Origin: Deltaproteobacteria bacterium
GTDB lineage: Bacteria; UBA10199; GCA-002796325; JACPFF01
NCBI GenBank assembly: GCA_016183065.1
Contig: JACPFF010000030.1
Location: forward strand, 1 to 64,000
DNA: 64,000 nucleotides
Reading direction: 5' to 3'
The translations under genes and the position numbers were made by a program. The stretch's first letter is position 1; each line of letters begins with the position of its first letter. The notes below the pieces were generated by a model. That model made no database searches and was not told the origin of the DNA. It was given only the letters and a program-made list of their open reading frames with translations. Positions 44,992 through 54,132 of the stretch are shown one piece after another.

Positions 44992-46413
44992 TTAGCGTTT
45001 CGGAATCCCCGGACGGGTGTGCTGACTCGGATCGAGCAGGACCGCCAACTGCGCCTGACTCAGATCGGTCCGTTTTTCGGCCACCTCGCGGAGAGTCGAC
45101 CCGTTCGCAAAGGCCTCTTTGATGATCTTGGCCGCGGCATCATAACCGATCACGGGTGCGAGCGAGGTCCCGACCGTCAGATTCTGCTCGAGCAAGGCCG
45201 CACATCGGGCGGCATCGGCCTTGAGGCCTGTGACACATTTCTCGGCAAAATTCTTCGCCCCCGCCGTGAGAAGCGCGATCGACTCGCACAACGCATCGGC
45301 CATGAGCGGGTACATGACGTTGAGTTCAAAGTACCCACCCTGCCCACCGAGGGTCACTGCCGTGCCATTCGCAATGACGCGCGCAGAGAGCTGAATCACC
45401 GACTCAAGAATGACCGGATTGATCTTTCCCGGCATGATCGACGAGCCGGGCTGCACGGCCGGGAGAATCAACTCGCCGAGCCCACAGCGGGGACCGCTCG
45501 CCAACCATCTGATATCATTTGCAATTTTAGTCATTGCCACCGCGGTCGCAACGAGCTGTCCGGCCAATTCGACAAAGACATCCGGCGCGGCCTGGGCCTG
45601 GAAATGATTCCGCGTCTCGCGAAATCCAATCCCCGTGGCCTGGCGGAGCTTCGCAATCGTCTTCTGCGCAAATTGCGGATGCGTGTTCACCCCGGTCCCG
45701 ACTGCCGTCCCGCCGAGTGGCAGCTCATAGAGCCGCGGCAATGTAGCCTGGAGACGCTCTTGCGACAACCGGATCTGATGGGCATAGCCGCTGAATTCCT
45801 GGCCAAGGCGAATCGGTGTGGCATCCTGGAGATGCGTCCGACCGGCCTTCACGATTTTATCAAAGGCACGGGCCTTGACTTTCAGGGCCTTTTCAAGCCC
45901 GGCCAGTGCCGGGAGCAATTGGTCGACGATCTCTCGCGCGACCGCCACGTGGATCGCCGTGGGGAAGACATCATTGCTCGACTGCCCAAAATTCACGTCG
46001 TCGTTGGGATGGACCGCCTTGCTGCCAATCGCCTTCCCAAGGAGGAGTGCGGCACGGTTGGCAATGACCTCATTGGCATTCATGTTCGACGACGTGCCGG
46101 ACCCGGTCTGATAGACATCGACGACAAAGTGTTCGTGCCACTCTCCACAGGCCACCTCCTGGGCGGCCTTGGCGATGGCCATGGTCTTCCCTTTCGGCAC
46201 CAATCCGAGGGCGCCGTTCACCTCGGCAGCCGCCCATTTGATCAGCCCCAGCGCCCGAATGACGGCTGCGGGAATCCCCGCCCCGCTGATCGGGAAATTC
46301 TCCACGGCCCGTGCAGTGCTCGCCCCGTAGAGCGCCGCGGTCGGGACCGCCATCGGGCCCATCGAATCGGTCTCCATCCGCGTTCCCCCACCCTGCTTCC
46401 CCACTCTCTTCAT
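44992..46413 (-). CDS. fumC: Class II fumarate hydratase
   Basis: Interconverts fumarate and malate in the TCA cycle; iron-independent. The protein has 473 residues. The superfamily signature GSSIMPGKINPV is present, together with TGSGTSSNMNANEV and AGRTHLQDATP. The ATG at 46413 has AGGAG seven bases upstream; a later ATG at 46377 would give the more usual N-terminus. It is divergent from the PBP1A gene. Confidence 0.96.
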   Translation of the reverse strand: MKRVGKQGGGTRMETDSMGPMAVPTAALYGASTARAVENFPISGAGIPAAVIRALGLIKWAAAEVNGALGLVPKGKTMAIAKAAQEVACGEWHEHFVVDVYQTGSGTSSNMNANEVIANRAALLLGKAIGSKAVHPNDDVNFGQSSNDVFPTAIHVAVAREIVDQLLPALAGLEKALKVKARAFDKIVKAGRTHLQDATPIRLGQEFSGYAHQIRLSQERLQATLPRLYELPLGGTAVGTGVNTHPQFAQKTIAKLRQATGIGFRETRNHFQAQAAPDVFVELAGQLVATAVAMTKIANDIRWLASGPRCGLGELILPAVQPGSSIMPGKINPVILESVIQLSARVIANGTAVTLGGQGGYFELNVMYPLMADALCESIALLTAGAKNFAEKCVTGLKADAARCAALLEQNLTVGTSLAPVIGYDAAAKIIKEAFANGSTLREVAEKRTDLSQAQLAVLLDPSQHTRPGIPKR

Positions 46414-46547
46414 CTGACCACTCCTTTATGTTGACGCATCGCACGGCCCATAGCGGATCCGATCCGGAGAGACAACCGGCGAGAAAATTTTGCTGCCGCA
46501 AAAGCGTTGGACTCCCAATGCGCGGCTATGCTAGGTGACCCTCCCTC

Positions 46548-49097
46548 ATGTCTGCAGAAGATCAACGGTTTCTTGAGCGTCACTGGATGCTGCGGTGGGC
46601 CTTGCGCCTGATCAAGGTCACCGTCAGCACCACCATCGTCCTTCTGGTGCTCTGTGTGGCCGGCGGCCTCGGCATCTATTTTCATTTTGCCAAGGATCTC
46701 CCGAATATCAAGACGCTCGAGGACTACAAGCCGCCGATTGTCAGTGAAGTGTTCGCTGCGGATGGGACGAAAATTGGCGAATTCTGGAAAGAACGCCGCC
46801 TGATTGCCAATCTCTCCGAGATTCCCCGACCGCTGGTCCGCGCCTTTATTGCCGCGGAAGATGCACGTTTTTTTGAACATCGCGGCGTCGATGTGATCGG
46901 CATCCTCCGCGCGCTCTGGGTCGATCTGAAGGCGGGCGATATTGTCGAGGGCGCCAGCACGATCACGCAGCAGATCACGCGGTCGATCGTCTTGACGCGC
47001 GAACAGAGTGTTGCGCGCAAGATCAAGGAGGCAATCCTGGCGACCCGCCTCGAGCGCAACCTGAATAAAGAGCAGATCCTCACGCTCTATCTCAATCAGA
47101 TCTTTCTGGGAAATCGTGCCTATGGCGTCAAGGCCGCGGCGGAAAATTATTTCCACAAATCTCTGGACCAATTGACCCTGGCCGAAGCTGCCATGATCGG
47201 CGGCCTCTCCCGCCTCCCCACCGTCGATTCGCCGATCAACAGCCCCGAACGGGCCAAACACCGGCAGCGCTACGTCTTGAACCGGATGCGAAACATCGGC
47301 TTCATCTCGCGGGCGGAACACGACGCGGCGCTGCAAGAGCCCCTGCGCCTTTACGTGGCGGAGACCGACAAGGAATACAATCTGCGGCAGACGCCGTATT
47401 TCACCGAACATATTCGACGGATGCTCATCGAGGAATACGGCGAGGATGTCGTCTACGAAGGGGGACTCCGCATTGAAACCATGATCGATCCGGCGGGCTA
47501 TCGCCTGGCTGAACACGCGCTCCGGGAGGGCCTGGAGGCCCTCGATCGACGGCAGGGCTATCGGGGTCCCGTGGAAAGCGGCATGACGGGCGAGGCCGCT
47601 GACACCCTCTGCCAGGAGGTCCACTCTCTGGCGCTCGCCGAACAGGGCGACCGGTTTTTTCACATCCCCGAGGCCGCGAGCGATCATGAACGCGACACCG
47701 GACCGACCCCACTCCGACTGGAGGGGAACTATCGCGCGGTGGTGACCGGCGTCACGAATGCCGAGCTAAACGTCCGCGTCGGCAACAATCAGGGTGTCGT
47801 CCCCCGCGCAGAATCCGCCTGGACGCATCGTCCGTTTCGTCCGGGCGATGTGATTGAGGTCCGTCCGCTCGACACGGGTCTTGCGACCTACGCCGTCACC
47901 CAGACGCCAAAGGTCCAGGGGGCACTCTTCGCCATGGAACCAAAGACCGGATTTGTCCGCGCCATGATCGGGGGCTACGATTACCGCCAGAGCGAGTTCA
48001 ACCGTGCGACGCAGGCCTTGCGCCAGCCGGGTTCGTCGTTCAAGCCTTTTGTCTATGCCTCGGCACTCGACAAGGGCTTTACGTACAATACGCCGGTGGC
48101 CGACACGCCCGTGGCCTACAAGGTCGGGATCCATGAAGTCTGGGCACCGAAGAACTATGGCGGAAAATTTTCCGGGGTCGGCGCATTTGCCAGCCATATC
48201 ACCTTCTCGCGCAACGTCCCGACCGTCAAGATCGGGCGCGTCGTCGGCCTCCACTACCTCACCGCATTCATCCGTAAGATGGGGCTCACGAGTCCGGTCG
48301 GCAAATATCTCTCCATGTCCCTCGGGGCCAATGGGGTCTATGTCAACGAGATGGTCAATGCGTATTCCACGTTCGCCAATGGCGGCAAGAAACCGCCCCA
48401 AGTGTATATTACGAAGATCACGGACAAACATGGCGCCATTGTCTCGCAAGCGCCTCCGGTGGAAGAGCCGTCGCAAGTGATCAAACTGGTCGATGAAGAG
48501 CATGCCACGCCGCCAGATCTGAATCAGGCCTTGTGGCACGACAACGAACCGTGGATCGAAAAAGACGGATTGAAACTCGATCCGCAGGAGATCCAGGTCC
48601 TCTACGGGGGGAAAATTCCGGACGGCCACGTCCTCACCCCGCAGACCGCATTTCTCACGCTGAAACTCCTCGAACGCGTGGTCCAACAAGGGACCGGCCA
48701 GCGCGTCAAGGCCCTCGGCCGTCCGGTGGCGGGAAAGACCGGTACGACCAACGACGAGACCGACGTCTGGTTCATCGGATTCACGCCCGATCTCGCCGCC
48801 GGTGTCTGGATCGGGTATGATGAGCTGAAAAAATTGGGCCGGGGCGAACAGGGCGGTCGGACCGCTGCACCGATTTTCCTGAAATATATGGAGGCCGCAC
48901 TAGTCAATGTCCCACCGTCGGATTTTGTTCCACCGCCAGAATTCCCACTCGATAAGATCGCCACGCTCACGGGCGGCTGCGCCAGCTATTGGAGCGGCGG
49001 GCAGCGGGATATGGCGGAAGAGGCGCAGGAAATCACCACGCGTCGTATTGAGGATCGTGCGGTCGATTTCTTCGAGGCCGATTTCGGGTCGTTCTGA
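46548..49097 (+). CDS. mrcA: Bifunctional penicillin-binding protein 1A
   Basis: Class A PBP of 849 residues that polymerises and crosslinks peptidoglycan. An N-terminal membrane helix (residues about 20-45) precedes the glycosyltransferase domain, with the catalytic EDARFFEHRGVD and GASTITQQITR. The transpeptidase domain carries the nucleophile motif SSFK (in RQPGSSFKPFVYAS), SRN, and KTGT. A less conserved OB-like region lies between. AGGTGA lies nine bases before the ATG. Its end faces a 128-bp hairpin and the convergent ETF-QO gene. Confidence 0.95.
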   Translation: MSAEDQRFLERHWMLRWALRLIKVTVSTTIVLLVLCVAGGLGIYFHFAKDLPNIKTLEDYKPPIVSEVFAADGTKIGEFWKERRLIANLSEIPRPLVRAFIAAEDARFFEHRGVDVIGILRALWVDLKAGDIVEGASTITQQITRSIVLTREQSVARKIKEAILATRLERNLNKEQILTLYLNQIFLGNRAYGVKAAAENYFHKSLDQLTLAEAAMIGGLSRLPTVDSPINSPERAKHRQRYVLNRMRNIGFISRAEHDAALQEPLRLYVAETDKEYNLRQTPYFTEHIRRMLIEEYGEDVVYEGGLRIETMIDPAGYRLAEHALREGLEALDRRQGYRGPVESGMTGEAADTLCQEVHSLALAEQGDRFFHIPEAASDHERDTGPTPLRLEGNYRAVVTGVTNAELNVRVGNNQGVVPRAESAWTHRPFRPGDVIEVRPLDTGLATYAVTQTPKVQGALFAMEPKTGFVRAMIGGYDYRQSEFNRATQALRQPGSSFKPFVYASALDKGFTYNTPVADTPVAYKVGIHEVWAPKNYGGKFSGVGAFASHITFSRNVPTVKIGRVVGLHYLTAFIRKMGLTSPVGKYLSMSLGANGVYVNEMVNAYSTFANGGKKPPQVYITKITDKHGAIVSQAPPVEEPSQVIKLVDEEHATPPDLNQALWHDNEPWIEKDGLKLDPQEIQVLYGGKIPDGHVLTPQTAFLTLKLLERVVQQGTGQRVKALGRPVAGKTGTTNDETDVWFIGFTPDLAAGVWIGYDELKKLGRGEQGGRTAAPIFLKYMEAALVNVPPSDFVPPPEFPLDKIATLTGGCASYWSGGQRDMAEEAQEITTRRIEDRAVDFFEADFGSF

Positions 49098-49125
49098 CGG
49101 GAGATCCCCTGCTTTCGCGGGTCGG

Positions 49126-49253
49126 ACAGGCTGTTCAAAAAGACCCAGATGCGAGGCGGACTGCCACCCCGCGACCGGAGCGTACTTTTCCTGTACGTGA
49201 GGATCGCGGGGTGGCGGTCCAACGACGCAGGTGGGTCTTTTTGGGCAGCCTGT
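49126..49253. repeat. Long imperfect hairpin repeat between convergent genes
   Basis: A 128-bp imperfect palindrome. The left arm begins ACAGGCTGTTCAAAAAGACC and the right arm ends with GGTCTTTTTGGGCAGCCTGT. Further pairing runs through CCACCCCGCGA/TCGCGGGGTGG to a central GTAC-containing loop (GCGTACttttcctGTACG). From memory, very similar hairpins with AGGCTGTTCAAAAAG ends are scattered in Geobacter-, Nitrospira- and NC10-type genomes. It lies 28 bases after the PBP1A stop and touches the ETF-QO stop codon, so it could terminate both genes. The A5/T5 tracts fit that idea. Confidence 0.85.
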
Positions 49254-50956
49254 TACATCTCGGTGTATTCTGGCCCACTCCCCCCTTCGGGCGGGGTAAG
49301 GAGGCCCCCTTTGGCGCTGATGGCACCGCATTGCACACAATTGGTCGGATTCATGACCAGCCTCCGCGCACCCACCCCGCCAGGTCCCCATTCGTAGACC
49401 TCGGCGGGACACATCCGGATCCATGTCTTGCCGATGACGTCCGGCACGGCGGTGGTCACACGGAGGTGATTTGGCTGATGGTCACGGCTCCGGTTCCCCG
49501 ACGCATGCACACCGGTCAGTTTATCGAACGTGAGGTGCCCATCGGCCCTGGGCCACTCGCGTCCACCATCAGACACCGGATGCATAGCATCGGCCTCCAG
49601 GCCCCAGATGCCGCCCGGAAAACGCCCACCGGTCAGCAACATACACCCGGCCAAGAGCGATCCCATCCAGAACCCGTAGTGATAGGCCTGCCGGACATTG
49701 CGAACGGCATAGAGCTCCTGCATGATGAAGCTGTTGCGGATGGCGACATCGTATCCGACGAGTGTCCGTTCCGGTTGCTGCGCGGCCAACGCGGCAAAGA
49801 TCGCCTCGGCCGCATAGATCCCCGACCGCATCGCATAGTGGATCCCCTTGAGCGCCGGCACATTGACAAAGCCCGCAGCATCGCCAACCACGCACGCACC
49901 GGGGAGATGGAACTGTGTGGGCAATGCGGCATAGCCCCCTTCCGGAATGGTCTTCGCGCCCCACCATTGATCGACGTGCTTTCCACCGGCAAGGACCCTG
50001 CGAAAGAGCGGATGCTCCTTCAATGCCTGCAGCAGATGGTGCACCGAGAGCGAGGCATCGGCATAATCGAGCCCGACCACCATGCCGAGCGCCACCCGGT
50101 TCGGACCGACGGGATACGCAAAACTCCCGCCAAATTCCCGAAAAGCACGGCCCGTCCGCAACGGCCAGCCCATGGTGTGGAGGATGGCATCGAGCGCTGT
50201 CGGCACCTCCCAGACCTCTTTGACGCCGAGGGCGTAGATTTGCGGATGGCGGCGCGCGACACCAAAGTGATGGAGCATAGCGCTTGTCAGGGGACTCGTC
50301 CCCCCATCGCTCATCACCGTCCAGTGGGCCACCAGATCGACACCGGGTTCAAAGTTGGCGAGTGGCGCGCCATCTTTTCCGCGCCCCTTGTCTCCGGTAC
50401 GCACCCCGGACACGACCCCGTCCTGCACGAGCATTTTCACGCCGGTCGTCTCATTGAGGATCATCACCCCGGCGGCTTCCGCCTGTTGTCCCAACCACGC
50501 ACCGACGCGCGAGAGCGAGGCGATCATATTGCCGTGATTGCGCATGGTCGGCGGGACCGGCATCCGCCACGCCCGGCGTGGTGTCAGAAAATAGACCCGC
50601 TCCGCAGGAACCGACTGGGCGAATGGAAAGTCAGCCGCCGTGAGTTGTGGAAAGAGTGTGTGAAACGGACCAGGATTGACGACCGCGCCGGAGAGGAGAT
50701 GCGCTCCGGGATATTTCCCTTTCTCGATGACCGCGACCGGGAATTCCCCCAATCGTTCCTTGATCGCCGGGGCCCCGTTCAATAACTGCGCCAGCCGGAT
50801 GGCCCCTGCCAGTCCTGCGGGGCCGGCCCCCACGAAGAGAACCCCCACACAGACCTGTTGCCCCTCCGGAAGCCGGTCGGTGGCAAGAAACTCGTTCGGT
50901 GATACGTCCGGTGCATATTGTGCGGGGACCTCATCCATGCGGGCGGGGGCTATCAT
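49253..50956 (-). CDS. Electron transfer flavoprotein-ubiquinone oxidoreductase
   Basis: Membrane-associated flavoenzyme that passes electrons from ETF to quinone. The protein has 567 residues. The FAD motif is VGAGPAGLAGAI near residue 43, with the substrate region GAVVNPGPF and the late FAD segment GDAAGFVNVPALKGIHYAM. The C-terminal ferredoxin-like part has CPAEVYE, then NCVQCGAISAKGG, then PPEGGSGPEY. In the standard enzyme the last Cys motif is C-x2-C-x2-C; here the third position is Ile, so one of the four expected 4Fe-4S ligands is missing. No ETF genes are in the window. Confidence 0.9.
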   Translation of the reverse strand: MIAPARMDEVPAQYAPDVSPNEFLATDRLPEGQQVCVGVLFVGAGPAGLAGAIRLAQLLNGAPAIKERLGEFPVAVIEKGKYPGAHLLSGAVVNPGPFHTLFPQLTAADFPFAQSVPAERVYFLTPRRAWRMPVPPTMRNHGNMIASLSRVGAWLGQQAEAAGVMILNETTGVKMLVQDGVVSGVRTGDKGRGKDGAPLANFEPGVDLVAHWTVMSDGGTSPLTSAMLHHFGVARRHPQIYALGVKEVWEVPTALDAILHTMGWPLRTGRAFREFGGSFAYPVGPNRVALGMVVGLDYADASLSVHHLLQALKEHPLFRRVLAGGKHVDQWWGAKTIPEGGYAALPTQFHLPGACVVGDAAGFVNVPALKGIHYAMRSGIYAAEAIFAALAAQQPERTLVGYDVAIRNSFIMQELYAVRNVRQAYHYGFWMGSLLAGCMLLTGGRFPGGIWGLEADAMHPVSDGGREWPRADGHLTFDKLTGVHASGNRSRDHQPNHLRVTTAVPDVIGKTWIRMCPAEVYEWGPGGVGARRLVMNPTNCVQCGAISAKGGLLTPPEGGSGPEYTEM

Positions 50957-50982
50957 CCTTCGGCAGGGACGTCAACGAACGG

Positions 50983-51036
50983 CCACCGTGGGGCCCCACG
51001 ACCCGGCCGTACCGCGGCGCCTAAGGGAAGTCCCGC
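50983..51036 (+). repeat. Dispersed GC-rich modular repeat, copy 6 (partial)
   Basis: GTGGGGCCCCACGACCCGGC and then CGTACCGCGGCGCCTAAGGG resemble the middle of the cinA copy (GGCCCCACGCCCCAGCCG, then CACCGCGGCGTTGAAGGGG). The terminal ACGTGAGCCC module is absent, so this is a partial or decayed copy. It lies between the divergent starts of the ETF-QO gene and the methyltransferase-like gene. Confidence 0.6.
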
Positions 51037-51080
51037 GTCACACAACTTTCCGCAGACCGGATCGATAAACGTCTTGCGGC

Positions 51081-52262
51081 ATGAAGACGCGTCCACCCAC
51101 AGCATTGCAACAGGCAACGGGGCACGCTGTGGCAGAGACGGCGGCCTATGCACACTGGCGGCGTGATTATCGCGCACCCGTGGTGACCGTTCCACGCCAG
51201 ACCCGGAGTTCGGCAGCGACGCTCTCGCAGTGGTTCTGGAAGGGGCTCGACCGATACCATGAGCGTCGCACCCTGGATGACGCCATACATCTCACGATGG
51301 GCGCCCCCTGCGGTCCGCTCCCACTGGCGGTTGAGCGCGCACTGACACGAATGGAGCCTGGCAAGGCCGCGCCCGTCCTCGAGATCGGTGCCGGGCAGCG
51401 GCTCGTGGCCGCGGGTCTCAAGGCCCTCTTTGGCGATCGGATTTTTTTGGCCGAGGTCTCCCCGAAGTTCACCGGAATTCCCAACGTGATCGATTTGGAA
51501 CTCGCCCAGACCCCTATTGAGAACTGCAGACTTCCGGCCAACACCTTTCAATTCATCTATTCCCTCTTTGGGTCGTATTACGCCCGCGATCAAATCGCCC
51601 TCTTGGGCAACGTGCTCCAGAGTGTGATGGTCGGCGGCGAGGCCTTCCTCATTACGCGTAACAATCGACGGTTCCGGCGCCTCTCTGAGGCCGTCACACA
51701 GCATCATGCCGACGCATCCCGTTTTGGCATTGCCATGGCCTGCCAAGAGTGGTGGCACGACGACGGGAGCCGCTTTGGCGTGCGGTACGGCTCGGTCTGG
51801 CTCAAGAAACTGGCAGAGGATGCCGATCTCCTCGCGTATCTGGCAGCATGCCTCATGCAACTCCATCGGCCTCTGCCAGCATCGTCTCCACCACCCTCGC
51901 CCATCGTGCACCTCTGCACCGAGGGACCAGCCCTCCCCAGCGAAGAGGTACCGGACGCGCAGCGCCAGGCCATCACTGCCGCATTGATCGAGACGTCGCT
52001 GCACGCGTGGAATCTTTCGCGAGACACTTTCTGTTACAAGGTCAGCCAGACCACGGGAGACGAGGTCTTTGCGGCAATCGTCGCACAATGTGTCCAGTGG
52101 AGTACACAATCGCCCCACATCCCTCTCACAACGATCATCCGCGTCTTGCTCGACCAAGTCTATGCCATCCGCGATTCAGACCTCACGCTCCCGGCAATGA
52201 AACGCGATGATTGGGAGAGCTTTCTTCGGCATATCAACGATCCACTCTATCAGCATGGATAA
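51081..52262 (+). CDS. Probable SAM-dependent methyltransferase-fold protein
   Basis: A protein of 393 residues. The segment VLEIGAGQRLVAAGLKALFG (near residue 97) is a motif I-like nucleotide loop, followed by an acidic motif II (IFLAEVSPKF) and a FIYSLFGSYY motif IV region, consistent with a class I methyltransferase fold. The C-terminal 150 residues are specific and unrecognised. No ribosome site is obvious before the ATG. The substrate cannot be inferred from neighbours, which are ETF-QO and a lipoprotein. Confidence 0.6.
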   Translation: MKTRPPTALQQATGHAVAETAAYAHWRRDYRAPVVTVPRQTRSSAATLSQWFWKGLDRYHERRTLDDAIHLTMGAPCGPLPLAVERALTRMEPGKAAPVLEIGAGQRLVAAGLKALFGDRIFLAEVSPKFTGIPNVIDLELAQTPIENCRLPANTFQFIYSLFGSYYARDQIALLGNVLQSVMVGGEAFLITRNNRRFRRLSEAVTQHHADASRFGIAMACQEWWHDDGSRFGVRYGSVWLKKLAEDADLLAYLAACLMQLHRPLPASSPPPSPIVHLCTEGPALPSEEVPDAQRQAITAALIETSLHAWNLSRDTFCYKVSQTTGDEVFAAIVAQCVQWSTQSPHIPLTTIIRVLLDQVYAIRDSDLTLPAMKRDDWESFLRHINDPLYQHG

Positions 52263-52277
52263 TCGGCCTTTCAGGCG

Positions 52278-53885
52278 TTACTGCGCGGTCACATAGAACG
52301 TGAAGTTGGCCTGACTATTGATCGTGGCGTAGCCGCTCGTCACGCCATTTGCCCCGGCCACGATCTCGAGGTAATAGGTGTTCCCGGCGGTGAGCGTCGG
52401 CGCGATCGTAATGGTCTTCCCGTCGGCGCTGAATTGATAGGAGAGCTCCACCGCCATCTCGATGTCATTGCGCATCATGCGTACGGTCGTGCTCGTCACC
52501 GAATCCCGATCGATGGCCTTGTCGAAACTGATGGCGATCGTCGGTGTGGTGGAAACGGTTGTTGGCGCACCCGACGATGAGGAGACCGCGGTGCCACCAC
52601 TGGTCACAGTCGGCGTGGAGAGCTCCAGAATCTGCTCACGGCAATCGATCCAGTCGCTCTCCAAATCGTAGAGAGAACACGCCGATGTCACGGCCGTCGC
52701 ATCGGAGGCCGCCAGCGCAATCGTGACGTCTGCGGCATCGGTCGCACAATTGTCCCAGGTCTCGCCCGCGGCATAGCTGATCGCCGGGACCGTGCCAGCC
52801 TCGCGCGGCGTGGCACCAGTCACTACGGCAAGATGGTCGGCTGCAACCCCTGCTGTGGCGTCATTATCCACGGCAATGGTCGCGCCGTTCCACCCCTGTG
52901 TCACGTCGTCGGTCTCGGATTCCACTTCATCGGCAAATTCCTGATAGACCACGTGGCCCGCTCCGTCGGCAACGGCCAGGAGATCGACATCATAGGTCGC
53001 ACCAGCCACATTGTGGTCGACGAGATCGCTTGAGGCAGAGGCGCGGACATTTTTGAGATAATGGACCTGATCGCCGGAGTAGATATAATCGAATGCAACA
53101 TAGCCATCATAGAGAAAGGTTGTTTCGGACTGCTGCAACGTCCCCTCGGTCCATTCCCGGTCACCCTCTTCGGGGAGAGAGACGGCCTGCGTGGTGATCG
53201 TCTTGGCCTCGTAGTGATTATTGGCGTCAATCGTCGCACTCGTCACCGTGGAATAATCGCGTGTCGCCTGCAACCGCTTCTCTTTCAGGACCATGGTGGC
53301 TGACGATCCGCTCCCCTGGTCAATCTCTGTGGAGATAAACCCGTCCTGCCCGCCGTCCGTGCAAAAGAAGGCCTCCACGAGCGAGATGGCACTACCGGTA
53401 CGGACCACCCGAATCTTGATCCGATCGAGATCGGCATCGATCCCTGCCGGATAGGCCAGATCGACAACGTGGTATGCCCCATCGTAGATATCGACCTCGG
53501 GATGGAGGCGAAAGAGCTCCTGCAATGTACAGAGTCGTTCATCACCATCCACCGCGGCATGGACACCTTCACGAATGGCCTTGAACGACTCACACGCGGC
53601 ATAACTGTTCGACGACGTAAATGTTGAGGCCGTGACACTCCCCATCATCAGGTAATCCGCGCCGCTGTCGTGGGACTTCGCAGTACCAGCAGGCGCGGCG
53701 AGGCTGCCTGTGAGGGTGCTGCCAATGGGATCGGTCGCGCGCGGGAGTTCGTCGATGGTCGCAAAGGTCCCCGGGAGCTCAATAGGGATCGGGTCTGCCG
53801 AACTCCCAGTCGGTGCAGAGGCCCCGCCGCACCCGATGGTCATCAGGAAGAACAGGAGCGGCGCTCTACGGCAGAGGAAGTCCAT
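52278..53885 (-). CDS. Secreted lipoprotein with a C-terminal Ig-like domain
   Basis: The ATG at 53885 gives 535 residues with a lipoprotein signal (FFLMTIGCGG) and a probable lipidated Cys19; the frame opens earlier at 53993. The body is Thr/Ser/Ala/Asp-rich and extracellular in character. The C-terminal roughly 110 residues match the bacterial Ig-like Big_5 pattern (TTPTIAISFDKAIDRDSVTS, then ITIAPTLTAGNTYYLEI). Likely an outer-membrane-anchored surface protein. It is divergent from the HEAT-like gene at 54133. Confidence 0.75.
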   Translation of the reverse strand: MDFLCRRAPLLFFLMTIGCGGASAPTGSSADPIPIELPGTFATIDELPRATDPIGSTLTGSLAAPAGTAKSHDSGADYLMMGSVTASTFTSSNSYAACESFKAIREGVHAAVDGDERLCTLQELFRLHPEVDIYDGAYHVVDLAYPAGIDADLDRIKIRVVRTGSAISLVEAFFCTDGGQDGFISTEIDQGSGSSATMVLKEKRLQATRDYSTVTSATIDANNHYEAKTITTQAVSLPEEGDREWTEGTLQQSETTFLYDGYVAFDYIYSGDQVHYLKNVRASASSDLVDHNVAGATYDVDLLAVADGAGHVVYQEFADEVESETDDVTQGWNGATIAVDNDATAGVAADHLAVVTGATPREAGTVPAISYAAGETWDNCATDAADVTIALAASDATAVTSACSLYDLESDWIDCREQILELSTPTVTSGGTAVSSSSGAPTTVSTTPTIAISFDKAIDRDSVTSTTVRMMRNDIEMAVELSYQFSADGKTITIAPTLTAGNTYYLEIVAGANGVTSGYATINSQANFTFYVTAQ

Positions 53886-54132
53886 ATATCGATGATATCT
53901 TATCCGCCCCATACCTGCCAAGACAGCAAGAGGCATGCCAGGAAAAGAAAAAATATGCCACAATAATATCAATAAGTTATGTGACATGCCCAACGAAAAA
54001 TCACGACGGAATCATTTTCATAGTGAGAAAATACCCACACGTCACCATTGTGCCAACGGCCGTCGCGGGCGCGACCGCACGCATGTGATAGACAAGTGGA
54101 TCGATTTTCGACAAGGGTGGCAGGTCGTTGAC

